From Parvibaculum sp. (GTDB taxonomy: Bacteria; Pseudomonadota; Alphaproteobacteria; Parvibaculales; Parvibaculaceae), in contig JACIYQ010000227.1 of the NCBI GenBank assembly GCA_014359855.1, positions 1-11,330 on the forward strand: a stretch of 11,330 nucleotides of DNA. The letters run 5' to 3'. Positions 1-6,641 of this stretch are shown here, piece by piece. The position numbers and the translations under genes were made by a program. The notes below the pieces were generated by a model. The model saw nothing but the letters and a program-made list of their open reading frames with translations. It searched no databases and was not told the DNA's origin. Numbering within the stretch: position 1 is the first letter of the stretch; each line of letters opens with the position of its first letter.

Positions 1-618
1 CGCGCGGCGATTTTGAAAGCAGCGCGGGAAATTTTTCTCAAGGATGGATACAGCCGCGCGGCCATGGCGGAAATTGCCAGAGAAGCCGATGTATCGACTG
101 CAACCCTCTACAAACATTTCGACTCCAAGGAATCGCTCTTCGCGGCCGTTGTGCAGGACGCGTACCGGGAAACCGGCACTTCGATGTTTGTCGACATTGA
201 GGGAAAATCGGCACGTACCGTGCTGAGAAACGTCGCCGCCTTGTATGCCGGCCAACAGCTCGACGAGCAGATGAACGATCTGCTCCGTGTTGTGATTGCC
301 GAGGTTCCGTCGGCGCCGGACCTCGCACGCGACGTCTATGAGAATAGCGTGCTCAAGAGATACAGCCAGCTTCAGGCAATGGTGGACGAACTCGTCGCAC
401 GTGGCGACTTGAGACCCCACGATACGAGTTCAGGCATTCGCCATCTGACGGGCATGGTGAAGGAGTTCGTTGTCTGGCCGGGGCTTTTCTCGCTCGGCTT
501 CAAGCGGCCCGCCGACTTGGACGCCAAGATCGACGCCTGCATCGACGCCTATATGAAAATCTATGGAGGCAGACCGCCGGCATCTGGCGCCTCACGGGAA
601 GACACAATTGGGACTTGA
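1..618 (+). CDS. TetR/AcrR family transcriptional regulator, first of a tandem pair (5' end outside window)
   Basis: This is a one-component DNA-binding repressor type. The frame is open from base 1 and reads RAAIL before the TTG at 13, which aligns with the RAAILEAAR of the next gene, so the true start lies upstream and the TTG is an internal codon. The N-terminal helix-turn-helix is clear: MAEIAREADVSTATLYKHF followed by SKESLF, the classic TetR recognition-helix region. The C-terminal part (RVVIAEVPSAPDLARDVYE, then a helical LRPHD segment) resembles the AefR-like TetR_C domain (PF14246). Such proteins normally bind as dimers and release DNA when a small ligand enters the C-terminal pocket. 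The regulated gene is probably outside the window to the left, where an efflux or catabolic gene would be typical; that is inference. The gene ends in TGA inside the start region of its paralogue. Confidence 0.93.
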   Translation, partial: RAAILKAAREIFLKDGYSRAAMAEIAREADVSTATLYKHFDSKESLFAAVVQDAYRETGTSMFVDIEGKSARTVLRNVAALYAGQQLDEQMNDLLRVVIAEVPSAPDLARDVYENSVLKRYSQLQAMVDELVARGDLRPHDTSSGIRHLTGMVKEFVVWPGLFSLGFKRPADLDAKIDACIDAYMKIYGGRPPASGASREDTIGT

Positions 619-1234
619 GACACACCGAAAAAAGGTAAGCGCACAGAAGCGGGCAGCAATCCTCGAGGCTGCCCGGGCCAACTTTCTCAGAAATGGCTAT
701 AGCCGTGCCGGAATGGCGGACATCGCACGGGACGCGGATGTTTCCACCGCAACACTCTACAAGCACTTCACGTCCAAGGAGACCTTGTTCACCGCCGTCG
801 TCAAGGAGTCGGCACGCGGGAGCGGCAACTATGACGGCCTGATCACCCCGCAGGATTCGGCGCGCGACGCTCTCTACAAAATCTGCCGCAGCTACCTTTC
901 GGCGCAGTTCGAGGACGGCGCAACCGCGCTGATGCGCATTGTGATCGCCGAGGTTCCAGGCGCGCCGGAACTCGCCCGCGACATGTATGAAATCCTCGGC
1001 AACAGGCGAAGCGACAGCCTGATGAGCGTGATCGGCATGCTGATCGAGCAGGGGAAACTTCGCCCGCACGACAGCGCGTTCAGCATGCGCCTCGGGGGAG
1101 GGATGTTGAAGGAAGTCTTCGTCTGGCCTGCGCTTTTCGATGCCGAGGCAACCTTGCCGCCGGACACGGACGAAAAGATTTACGGGGTCGTCGACGCGTT
1201 TCTCGCCCTCTACGGTCCCGACAGCGCGGCCTAG
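563..1234 (+). CDS. TetR/AcrR family transcriptional regulator, second of a tandem pair
   Basis: This is a close paralogue of the preceding regulator, with the same HTH (MADIARDADVSTATLYKHF, SKETLF) and the same AefR-like C-terminal stretch (RIVIAEVPGAPELARDMYE, LRPHD). By eye a little under half of aligned residues are identical over the whole length. I drew the start at the only upstream ATG (563), which gives 223 residues and a 56-nt overlap with the first gene. A TTG at 608, preceded by GGGAAG with a 6-nt gap, would give 208 residues, closer to its paralogue in layout, and is a credible alternative. The two genes are surely co-transcribed. The effector pockets differ much more than the HTHs, so the two may bind similar operators but answer to different ligands; this is inference. 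The stop shares CTAG with the converging methyltransferase gene. Confidence 0.93.
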   Translation: MEADRRHLAPHGKTQLGLETHRKKVSAQKRAAILEAARANFLRNGYSRAGMADIARDADVSTATLYKHFTSKETLFTAVVKESARGSGNYDGLITPQDSARDALYKICRSYLSAQFEDGATALMRIVIAEVPGAPELARDMYEILGNRRSDSLMSVIGMLIEQGKLRPHDSAFSMRLGGGMLKEVFVWPALFDAEATLPPDTDEKIYGVVDAFLALYGPDSAA

Positions 1235-2022
1235 CGCACGGCGAGGAAAGCGTAGCGGTTGACGCTGAAGAAAAACGCGCCGCGCTCGGCAAGCCGCAAC
1301 TGGTCGTCATACCAGGCCTGCACCTCGTCTCTCGAAAGCCCGTGCCGCTCTCCGTTCGCCATCGCATACCCGCGAATGGTCTTCATGATACCCGCCGCAT
1401 AGGAGACGGGCTGCCATTGCGGCGAGAGCATCGGCACGACCTCCACACGCAGAACGCGAAACCCCGCCCGGCGCAGCCGTGCACCGAGCGTCGCCGGCAA
1501 ATGCGGATCGGCCAGATGATCGTCCCAGCACAGCAAAACGCGTTCCATGCGCGCCTTGTCCGACGAATGCCACACGATGCTCCGCCAGTCGGTGTCGAGC
1601 ACCAGCGCCCGCCCGCCCGGCTTCAGCACGCGGTGAAGTTCCTTCACCGCCTTGTCGATATCCGCCACATATTCATGCACCTGCGTCGAGACGGCGACAT
1701 CGAAGGCGCCGTCTGGAAACCGCAGGTCGGCTGCGTCTCCCTCCATGCATTCGGCCTGCGGCGAGGCGGCAAGGCGTGTGCGCGCGACCTTCAGCATCGC
1801 CGGCGCGGCGTCGAGCCCGACGAGGCGTCCGCCCTCACCCACCATGCGCGCCAGGTCGCAGGCCAGCAGCCCCGGTCCGACGCCGATATCGAGAACATGC
1901 TCGCCCGGCTGGGGCGACAGCATCTCGATGACCTTCGCGCGCTGCCCCGCCACGTCCGGGGTGAGATACATCGCCTCGAGAGCGCGGGCCGCATTGTCGT
2001 CGAAATCGCGCATCTGGCTCAT
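1231..2022 (-). CDS. Class I SAM-dependent methyltransferase (UbiE/Methyltransf_11-like)
   Basis: A 263-residue cytosolic methyltransferase with a Rossmann-like fold. Visible motifs: motif I VLDIGVGPGL (residues 43-52, the SAM-binding glycine loop), the acidic end of strand 2 in LVGLDAAPAML (67-77, D71 expected to hold the ribose hydroxyls), GDAADLRFPDGAFDVAV (95-111), and the post-motif LKPGGRALVLDTDW (133-146). This order matches UbiE/COG2226-type small-molecule methyltransferases. The substrate cannot be read; there is no Cys set of the ArsM kind and no quinone-biosynthesis neighbour. The start is MSQM at 2022, whose ATG overlaps the TGA of the upstream gene as ATGA, which fits translational coupling and makes up for a weak ribosome site (AAGAAAAG). 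The frame stays open far upstream, but that is a high-GC artefact opposite uvrB. The C-terminal ~90 residues are not motif-bearing and probably shape the substrate site. Confidence 0.92.
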   Translation of the reverse strand: MSQMRDFDDNAARALEAMYLTPDVAGQRAKVIEMLSPQPGEHVLDIGVGPGLLACDLARMVGEGGRLVGLDAAPAMLKVARTRLAASPQAECMEGDAADLRFPDGAFDVAVSTQVHEYVADIDKAVKELHRVLKPGGRALVLDTDWRSIVWHSSDKARMERVLLCWDDHLADPHLPATLGARLRRAGFRVLRVEVVPMLSPQWQPVSYAAGIMKTIRGYAMANGERHGLSRDEVQAWYDDQLRLAERGAFFFSVNRYAFLAVR

Positions 2023-2498
2023 GCTGCATCTTTTCTTCTGTTGGTTTCGTTGATCGCCGCCGCGATGTCCTCGGGCCGCGCGAGATCGGCAATGAGATGC
2101 CGCTTGCCGCTCCGCTCGATCAGCGCAAGTGCCCCGCCGCCGAAATAGCGCTGCGCATAGGAGCGCCGCACCTGCGCGAGCACCACGTCTGCGACGCCGA
2201 GCTTCAGCCGCCGCCGGACCGGGAACCCCCACACGGCCTGCAACACGCCGCCGTCGATCCCGGCGCGGAGCACGCGCGCCCGCACATACGCATGGACCAG
2301 CAGCAGCGGTACCACGACGGACTCGATCGCCAGCGCAATGCTCCCGATCGCCAGCAGCGGCGGTTCCTGCCATTCCGCCCAGAAATAGGCGGCCGCCCAT
2401 GTGACCGCGACCACGAGCGTCGGCAGATAGATCGTCCAGTGCGCGCCGGTGCGGACCGGCCCCTCGGGAATTTGCGGAATCGTCTCGGCATCGTTCAT
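2019..2498 (-). CDS. Small membrane protein with bacterial PH-like (bPH2/DUF304-type) domain
   Basis: A 159-residue protein with two predicted membrane helices near residues 23-41 and 47-72, followed by a compact basic and beta-rich domain (about 72-150). The pattern RARVLRAGIDGGVLQ, WGFPVRRRLKLGVADVVLAQV, GGGALALIERSG and ARPEDIAAAI resembles bacterial PH domains of the DUF304/bPH2 type, which sit on the cytoplasmic face of the membrane. The molecular role of these proteins is largely unknown. I chose the ATG at 2498 (MNDAET); a GTG at 2522 would add eight residues (MPSAILGS), and neither has a convincing Shine-Dalgarno. It is the first gene of a two-gene unit with the methyltransferase, joined by a 4-nt ATGA overlap. 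The family call rests on pattern only, so it is less sure than the gene itself. Confidence 0.8.
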   Translation of the reverse strand: MNDAETIPQIPEGPVRTGAHWTIYLPTLVVAVTWAAAYFWAEWQEPPLLAIGSIALAIESVVVPLLLVHAYVRARVLRAGIDGGVLQAVWGFPVRRRLKLGVADVVLAQVRRSYAQRYFGGGALALIERSGKRHLIADLARPEDIAAAINETNRRKDAA

Positions 2499-2607
2499 GG
2501 AGCCGAGAATTGCAGAAGGCACACGCTATGGAAAGCCACCGCCTTGCCACAGCCGTTTTCGGCCCTAGCTGATTCCGCGAAGGAGACCGGAAAGGAAAGG
2601 ACAAGGC

Positions 2608-2886
2608 ATGGCCCCGCCCGAGAAAAGCCCGACCGAGAAGGGAACCGACGAGGCGCGGCAAGGCGTGACGGGAACGGGCGCCCGCTACGTGCTCGCCATC
2701 TCTTTCGCGGCGGCCTTCATTCTCCTGCTGGCGGTGACCTACGCCTTCTTCGGTCCGCCGCGGCTGGGCGTCGACACCGGGCGGGCGCCCGCGGACACCG
2801 ATCCTCCCTACGCCACGTCGAAGGAGAACCCGGAGGAGTGGCGCAACGAGCCGGCGCCCGGCACGGGCACCGGTGAAGCTCCCTGA
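2608..2886 (+). CDS. Hypothetical small single-span membrane protein
   Basis: A 92-residue protein that I do not recognise. It has a charged, soluble N-terminus (residues 1-25, rich in Lys, Glu and Thr), one clear membrane helix at about 26-48 (YVLAISFAAAFILLLAVTYAFF), and a Pro/Gly/Glu-rich tail of about 44 residues with low complexity (ENPEEWRNEPAPGTGTGE). There is no signal-peptidase or lipobox motif, so it is probably an anchored inner-membrane protein whose tail lies outside the cytoplasm; the Lys/Arg-containing N-terminal side would stay inside. The start is supported by AGGA six bases before the ATG (aaAGGAcaaggcATG). It is divergent from the PH-protein gene and lies 81 nt before uvrB on the same strand. 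That gap holds its own promoter-like elements, so co-transcription with uvrB is not required. Confidence 0.75.
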   Translation: MAPPEKSPTEKGTDEARQGVTGTGARYVLAISFAAAFILLLAVTYAFFGPPRLGVDTGRAPADTDPPYATSKENPEEWRNEPAPGTGTGEAP

Positions 2887-2893
2887 CGGATGA

Positions 2894-2908
2894 GAACCTG
2901 CCCGAAAC
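2894..2908 (+). promoter_or_regulatory. Candidate LexA (SOS) box upstream of uvrB
   Basis: The sequence reads GAAC-N7-AAAC. The alphaproteobacterial LexA box is GAAC-N7-GAAC (equivalently GTTC-N7-GTTC), so seven of the eight conserved bases match. It lies about 60 nt before the uvrB ATG and 25 nt upstream of the proposed -35. uvr genes are common SOS targets, which makes the context right, but one base deviates and a short motif like this also occurs by chance. Confidence 0.4.
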
Positions 2909-2933
2909 TGGCAGCAGCCTGCCGCGCGCCCCT

Positions 2934-2961
2934 TTGAACCCGCGCTGACTCGGGCCATATT
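2934..2961 (+). promoter_or_regulatory. uvrB: Candidate sigma70-type promoter of uvrB
   Basis: TTGAAC (2934-2939) and CATATT (2956-2961) are separated by 16 bases, each matching four of six consensus positions. Transcription from this -10 would begin about 6-7 bases later, at or next to the uvrB ATG (2968), giving a leaderless message. In agreement, no Shine-Dalgarno-like sequence precedes the ATG. This is inferred from sequence only. Confidence 0.35.
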
Positions 2962-2967
2962 GGGCGC

Positions 2968-5289
2968 ATGGCGCGCGACAAGTTCAAATCGTTCGGACGG
3001 GGCTCCGAACGGCCCCTGCCGGCAGGCAAGGCTGCGGGTTTCGCCGAGGCGCCGGGCGCGAGCTTCGTGCCCGAAGGCGGCCTTGCGCCCGACCGCGACA
3101 CCTGGGCGGGCGCGCTCCAGGGCGACCCCGCCAACTGGCCGCTCTTCGCCCCGCACCGCCCCGAACGCCCGGAGAAATCCGAAGGCGGCCGCCGCCTCAA
3201 TCTCGTCTCCGAATACCAGCCTGCGGGCGACCAGCCCACCGCCATCGCCGAACTCGTCGAAGGCGTGAACAAGGGCGAGCGCGAGCAGGTCCTGCTCGGC
3301 GTCACCGGCTCCGGCAAGACCTACACCATGGCGCAGGTCATCGAGCGCACGCAGCGCCCCGCCCTCGTCCTCGCGCCCAACAAGACGCTCGCCGCCCAGC
3401 TCTATGGCGAGTTCAAGAGCTTCTTCCCGGAGAACGCGGTCGAGTATTTCGTCTCCTATTACGACTACTACCAGCCCGAGGCCTACGTTCCGCGCACCGA
3501 CACCTATATCGAGAAGGAAAGCTCGATCAACGAGCAGATAGACCGCATGCGCCACTCGGCGACGCGCGCGCTGCTCGAACGCGACGACGTCATCATCGTC
3601 GCCTCCGTCTCCTGCATCTACGGCATCGGCTCGGTCGAAACCTATTCGGCCATGACCTTCTCGGTGAAGCTCGGCGAGCGGCTCGACCGCAAGCAGCTCA
3701 TCGCCGATCTCATCGCCCTTCAATACAAGCGCAACGACCAGGCCTTCGGCCGCGGCACCTTCCGCGTGCGCGGCGACACCGTGGAAGTCTTTCCCGCTCA
3801 CTATGAAGACCGCGCCTGGCGCATCGGCATGTTCGGCGACGAGATCGAGGAGATTTCCGAGTTCGATCCGCTCACCGGCCACAAGACCGACAAGTTCACG
3901 GAAGTGAAGCTCTACGCCAATTCGCATTACGTCACGCCCCGCCCCGCCCTCAGCCAGGCGATCGAGGAGATCAAGCACGACCTTCAGGTCCGTCTTCAGG
4001 AGCTGAAAGGCATGGGCAAGCTCCTCGAGGCGCAGCGCCTCGAACAGCGCACGCAGTTCGACATCGAGATGATGGAGACGACGGGAAGCTGCGCCGGCAT
4101 CGAGAACTATTCGCGCTATCTCACCGGCCGCAAGCCCGGCGAGCCGCCGCCCACCCTCTTCGAATATCTCCCCGACAACGCGCTCGTCTTCGCCGATGAA
4201 AGCCATGTCACCGTGCCCCAGATCGGCGGCATGTTCCGGGGCGACTACCGCCGCAAATCCGTGCTCGCGGAATACGGTTTCCGCCTGCCCTCCTGCGTCG
4301 ACAACCGGCCCATGCGCTTCGAGGAATGGAACGCGATGCGCCCGCAGTCGGTCTTCGTCTCGGCGACGCCCGGCCCCTGGGAGATGGAGCAGACCGGCGG
4401 CGTCTTCGTCGAACAGGTCATCCGCCCGACCGGCCTCATCGACCCGCCGACCATCATCCGCCCCGTCGCCACGCAGGTGGACGACCTCATCGCCGAATGC
4501 CACGAGGTCGCGGCGAAGGGCCAGCGCGTGCTCGTCACCACGCTGACCAAGCGCATGGCCGAAGACCTCACCGAATACATGCACGAACAGGGCATCCGCG
4601 TCCGCTACATGCATTCCGACATCGACACGCTGGAGCGCATCGAGATCCTTCGCGATCTGCGCCTCGGCGCCTTCGACGTGCTCATCGGCATCAACCTGCT
4701 GCGCGAAGGTCTCGACATTCCCGAATGCGCCCTCGTCGCCATCCTCGACGCCGACAAGGAAGGCTTCCTCCGCTCCGAAACCTCATTGATCCAGACCATC
4801 GGCCGCGCCGCGCGCAACGTCGATGGCCGCGTCATCCTTTATGCCGACAAGACCACCGGCTCGATGGAACGCGCCATCGCGGAAACGAACCGCCGCCGCG
4901 AGAAGCAGAAGGCCTGGAACGAGGAACACGGCATCACGCCGGAGAGCATCCGCCGCAATATCGGCGACATTCTCGAAAGCGTCTATGAGCGCGATCACGT
5001 CCGCGTCGATACGGGCGAGGCCGACGAGAGCTTCATCGGCCATAACCTCCGCGCCCATATCGCCGATCTCGAACACAGGATGAAGGAAGCCGCCGCCGAT
5101 CTCGAATTCGAAACCGCCGCGCGCCTGCGCGACGAAATCAAACGCCTCGAAGCGACCGAACTCGCCATCGCCGACGACCCCATGGCCCGGCAATCCGCCG
5201 TCGAGGAAAGCGTTGCAAGAACGGCGACGAAAGGGCGTTCGACGTCAGGCAAGCCGGGAACACGAGCGCGGAAGTACAAGAAGCGGTAG
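2968..5289 (+). CDS. uvrB: UvrABC system protein B, excision-repair helicase subunit
   Basis: UvrB takes damaged DNA from UvrA, verifies the lesion and recruits UvrC for incision in nucleotide excision repair. The 773-residue product carries, in order: Walker A GVTGSGKT (111-118); the damage-probing beta-hairpin region around VSYYDYYQPEAYVPRTD (162-178); the UvrA-interaction domain (about 230-345); Walker B-like DESH (410-413); SATPG (465-469); helicase motif V region INLLREGLDIPE (575-586); motif VI QTIGRAARN (609-617); and a C-terminal UVR motif (about 696-731, LRAHIADLEHRMKEAA...EFETAARLRDEI) for UvrC contact. E. coli UvrB is 673 residues; the extra length is an N-terminal extension of about 80 residues, as in many alphaproteobacteria, plus a basic tail ending KYKKR. 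No key residue is missing. The start at 2968 has no Shine-Dalgarno, but its ATG sits where transcription is predicted to start. Confidence 0.99.
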   Translation: MARDKFKSFGRGSERPLPAGKAAGFAEAPGASFVPEGGLAPDRDTWAGALQGDPANWPLFAPHRPERPEKSEGGRRLNLVSEYQPAGDQPTAIAELVEGVNKGEREQVLLGVTGSGKTYTMAQVIERTQRPALVLAPNKTLAAQLYGEFKSFFPENAVEYFVSYYDYYQPEAYVPRTDTYIEKESSINEQIDRMRHSATRALLERDDVIIVASVSCIYGIGSVETYSAMTFSVKLGERLDRKQLIADLIALQYKRNDQAFGRGTFRVRGDTVEVFPAHYEDRAWRIGMFGDEIEEISEFDPLTGHKTDKFTEVKLYANSHYVTPRPALSQAIEEIKHDLQVRLQELKGMGKLLEAQRLEQRTQFDIEMMETTGSCAGIENYSRYLTGRKPGEPPPTLFEYLPDNALVFADESHVTVPQIGGMFRGDYRRKSVLAEYGFRLPSCVDNRPMRFEEWNAMRPQSVFVSATPGPWEMEQTGGVFVEQVIRPTGLIDPPTIIRPVATQVDDLIAECHEVAAKGQRVLVTTLTKRMAEDLTEYMHEQGIRVRYMHSDIDTLERIEILRDLRLGAFDVLIGINLLREGLDIPECALVAILDADKEGFLRSETSLIQTIGRAARNVDGRVILYADKTTGSMERAIAETNRRREKQKAWNEEHGITPESIRRNIGDILESVYERDHVRVDTGEADESFIGHNLRAHIADLEHRMKEAAADLEFETAARLRDEIKRLEATELAIADDPMARQSAVEESVARTATKGRSTSGKPGTRARKYKKR

Positions 5290-5346
5290 CTACACTTTCG
5301 AACACGAGTTTTTAAAAGTAATAGCCACTCAAATGGACACCAGAGC

Positions 5347-6183
5347 ATGGAGAACAATGGCGATACAGAGCATTCGTCGGACCACCTAGATTTTGTTGGC
5401 GGTCTAGTTATAGGGGCGGCCGTGTCGGTAGCTCTGATTTGCTTCGCATCGGGTTTTCGCCTAGCCCCCGATTGGTGGGGAGCTGCCGATAAAATATTTT
5501 CATCTTACGGATCAATTCTTGCGGGTGCCGGAGCCACTATAGCAGCCATGCTAACCATTGCTGCAATTCGGCAACAAATTGCCTCACAGCAAAAGCAATT
5601 CGAAGACGAAAAACGTAGTCGAATTTTAGAAGGGTACACAGCACGCGCGAACGAGCTTCAAGCCGGAGCCTTGGAAATGCTAAGCGCGGTTACAACTCTG
5701 CAGCTAAGATACAGCATACTAAAGAAGTTGTTTGAACTAGGTCACGGCCACGTCAAGCTTACAGAAAACCAGATGGCTGATTTTCCACAGCCGCCTCCCC
5801 TTACGTCGCTCACTCGCACCGCTATGGCACACTTACGCGGCTCCACGGCAAGCCGGGCCTTGAGCTATGTAGATCAGATTGCTCGCGGAGTAATTCGAGG
5901 GCCTTTAGAGGTCGGGGTTGCGTTGAAACAGACTGAGTTGGCGCTGATAAACAGTTCAGAGGCATATCTCTATCTTTCTGCAATGAGCTCAAGTTACGAC
6001 ACGCTCTCAAAAGGACGAAAGCGAGGGAAAGTTGTAATCGAAGGTGAGGAGTTTTTCTTACACTTCGAAGAAATCGCGGCAGACGGCGGTATCGATCTAG
6101 ACCTCATAGAGACATGCTACCAACGCCACAGTATAAAGCCATTTTGGAGGGCCGGAAAAATGGCTGACGAGGGCTTTGACTAA
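5347..6183 (+). CDS. Hypothetical two-span membrane protein with coiled coil, AT-richer accessory gene
   Basis: A 278-residue protein that I do not recognise. The N-terminus has two likely membrane helices, about 16-36 (FVGGLVIGAAVSVALICFASG) and 53-74 (SYGSILAGAGATIAAMLTIAAI), followed directly by a charged, Gln-rich coiled coil (about 75-115, RQQIASQQKQFEDEKRSR). A soluble, mainly helical domain without known motifs fills the rest. Base use differs sharply from the flanking genes: GC is near one half against about two thirds around it, and codons such as TTA, CTA, ATA and AGA, rare nearby, are frequent. This suggests horizontal transfer. The two-helix plus coiled-coil design recurs in accessory membrane proteins of bacterial genomic islands, some thought to sense or block phage, but nothing here proves such a role. 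The ribosome site before the ATG is weak. The gene is intact and stands alone. Confidence 0.85.
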   Translation: MENNGDTEHSSDHLDFVGGLVIGAAVSVALICFASGFRLAPDWWGAADKIFSSYGSILAGAGATIAAMLTIAAIRQQIASQQKQFEDEKRSRILEGYTARANELQAGALEMLSAVTTLQLRYSILKKLFELGHGHVKLTENQMADFPQPPPLTSLTRTAMAHLRGSTASRALSYVDQIARGVIRGPLEVGVALKQTELALINSSEAYLYLSAMSSSYDTLSKGRKRGKVVIEGEEFFLHFEEIAADGGIDLDLIETCYQRHSIKPFWRAGKMADEGFD

Positions 6184-6206
6184 ACTTCCCTCATTGTTAC
6201 GCCCCC

Positions 6207-6440
6207 TCACACCCCCATCAAATACTCCACCACATCCTTCGCATCGAAGACCAGCGACACGATCATCGTCGCCAGCAGCAGCCAGCGCGCTTCCGCCCGC
6301 ACGAAGGAAAAGACGAGCGCGCCGAGCCCCAGCACAAGCGTCAGCCACATCATCCAGTACTGCACCCACATCGGCAGCGCCGCGACATAGGCATCCTGCG
6401 AGGCTTGTGCGGCCTGCAACGCTTCCATGAATCCGTCCAT
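6207..6440 (-). CDS. Hypothetical small two-span membrane protein
   Basis: A 77-residue protein that I do not recognise. The start is fixed by a strong Shine-Dalgarno (GGAGG, four bases before the ATG at 6440); the open frame extends 20 codons further upstream but without support. After a short amphipathic N-terminus (MDGFMEALQAAQASQDAYVA) come two predicted membrane helices, about 24-47 (MWVQYWMMWLTLVLGLGALVFSFV) and 51-67 (ARWLLLATMIVSLVF), with a short RAE turn between them and a polar C-terminal end, DAKDVVEYLMGV. The length and layout suggest a small inner-membrane protein with both ends on the same side. GC content is like that of the chromosome, so it belongs to the older backbone rather than to the AT-rich gene it converges with. 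It is divergent from the Rossmann-protein gene at 6642. Confidence 0.82.
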   Translation of the reverse strand: MDGFMEALQAAQASQDAYVAALPMWVQYWMMWLTLVLGLGALVFSFVRAEARWLLLATMIVSLVFDAKDVVEYLMGV

Positions 6441-6641
6441 CCGTCCTCCGCTGAATTTCCTTGCGGGCACAAAACTGACGAACACCCCTCCCCGCCACAA
6501 CTCACATTTGCGTCAGCGAAATGTCCCTCCCGCGCGGAAATCGGCGAAAATCCCTCGCAAACCCCGGGCTTTCGCTATGTTCCGCGTCCGTACTACACTC
6601 GGGAAAACAGCCCACGGACTTGCCGCTGACGAAGGAAAAAC
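6441..6641 (+). promoter_or_regulatory. Divergent intergenic region with a 21-bp inverted repeat
   Basis: This 201-base gap separates two divergent genes and must hold both promoters; I could not place convincing -35/-10 pairs on either strand. The most regular element is ACATTT-N9-AAATGT at 6504-6524, a perfect 6-bp inverted repeat with half-sites about one and a half helical turns apart. That is the form of an operator for a dimeric regulator, but it could be chance. Confidence 0.3.

Noticed and set aside
2910..2923. GGCAG-CAGC-CTGCC hairpin before uvrB as a terminator
   Set aside because: It has only five pairs and no T-run, and it sits between the proposed LexA box and the -35; too weak to call.
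1231..4614. A 1127-codon open frame on the minus strand running through the methyltransferase, the PH-protein region and antisense to uvrB
   Set aside because: Only the last 263 codons show a protein family. The rest is the low-complexity, Asp/Glu/Arg/Ala-rich product typical of the strand opposite a GC-rich gene, and uvrB is unmistakable on the other strand.
5286..5293. GTAGCTAC palindrome at the uvrB stop as an insertion or attachment site
   Set aside because: Eight bases only, no second copy at the far side of the AT-richer gene, and no integrase nearby.
5296..5324. TTTCGA-N17-TAATAG as a promoter for the 5347 gene
   Set aside because: Spacing is right but only three of six bases match in each box; AT-rich DNA gives such matches easily.
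6169..6192. GAGGG/CCCTC inverted repeat at the end of the AT-richer gene as a terminator
   Set aside because: A 5-bp stem with a 14-base loop and only a weak T-rich follow-on (ATTGTT); not distinguishable from chance.
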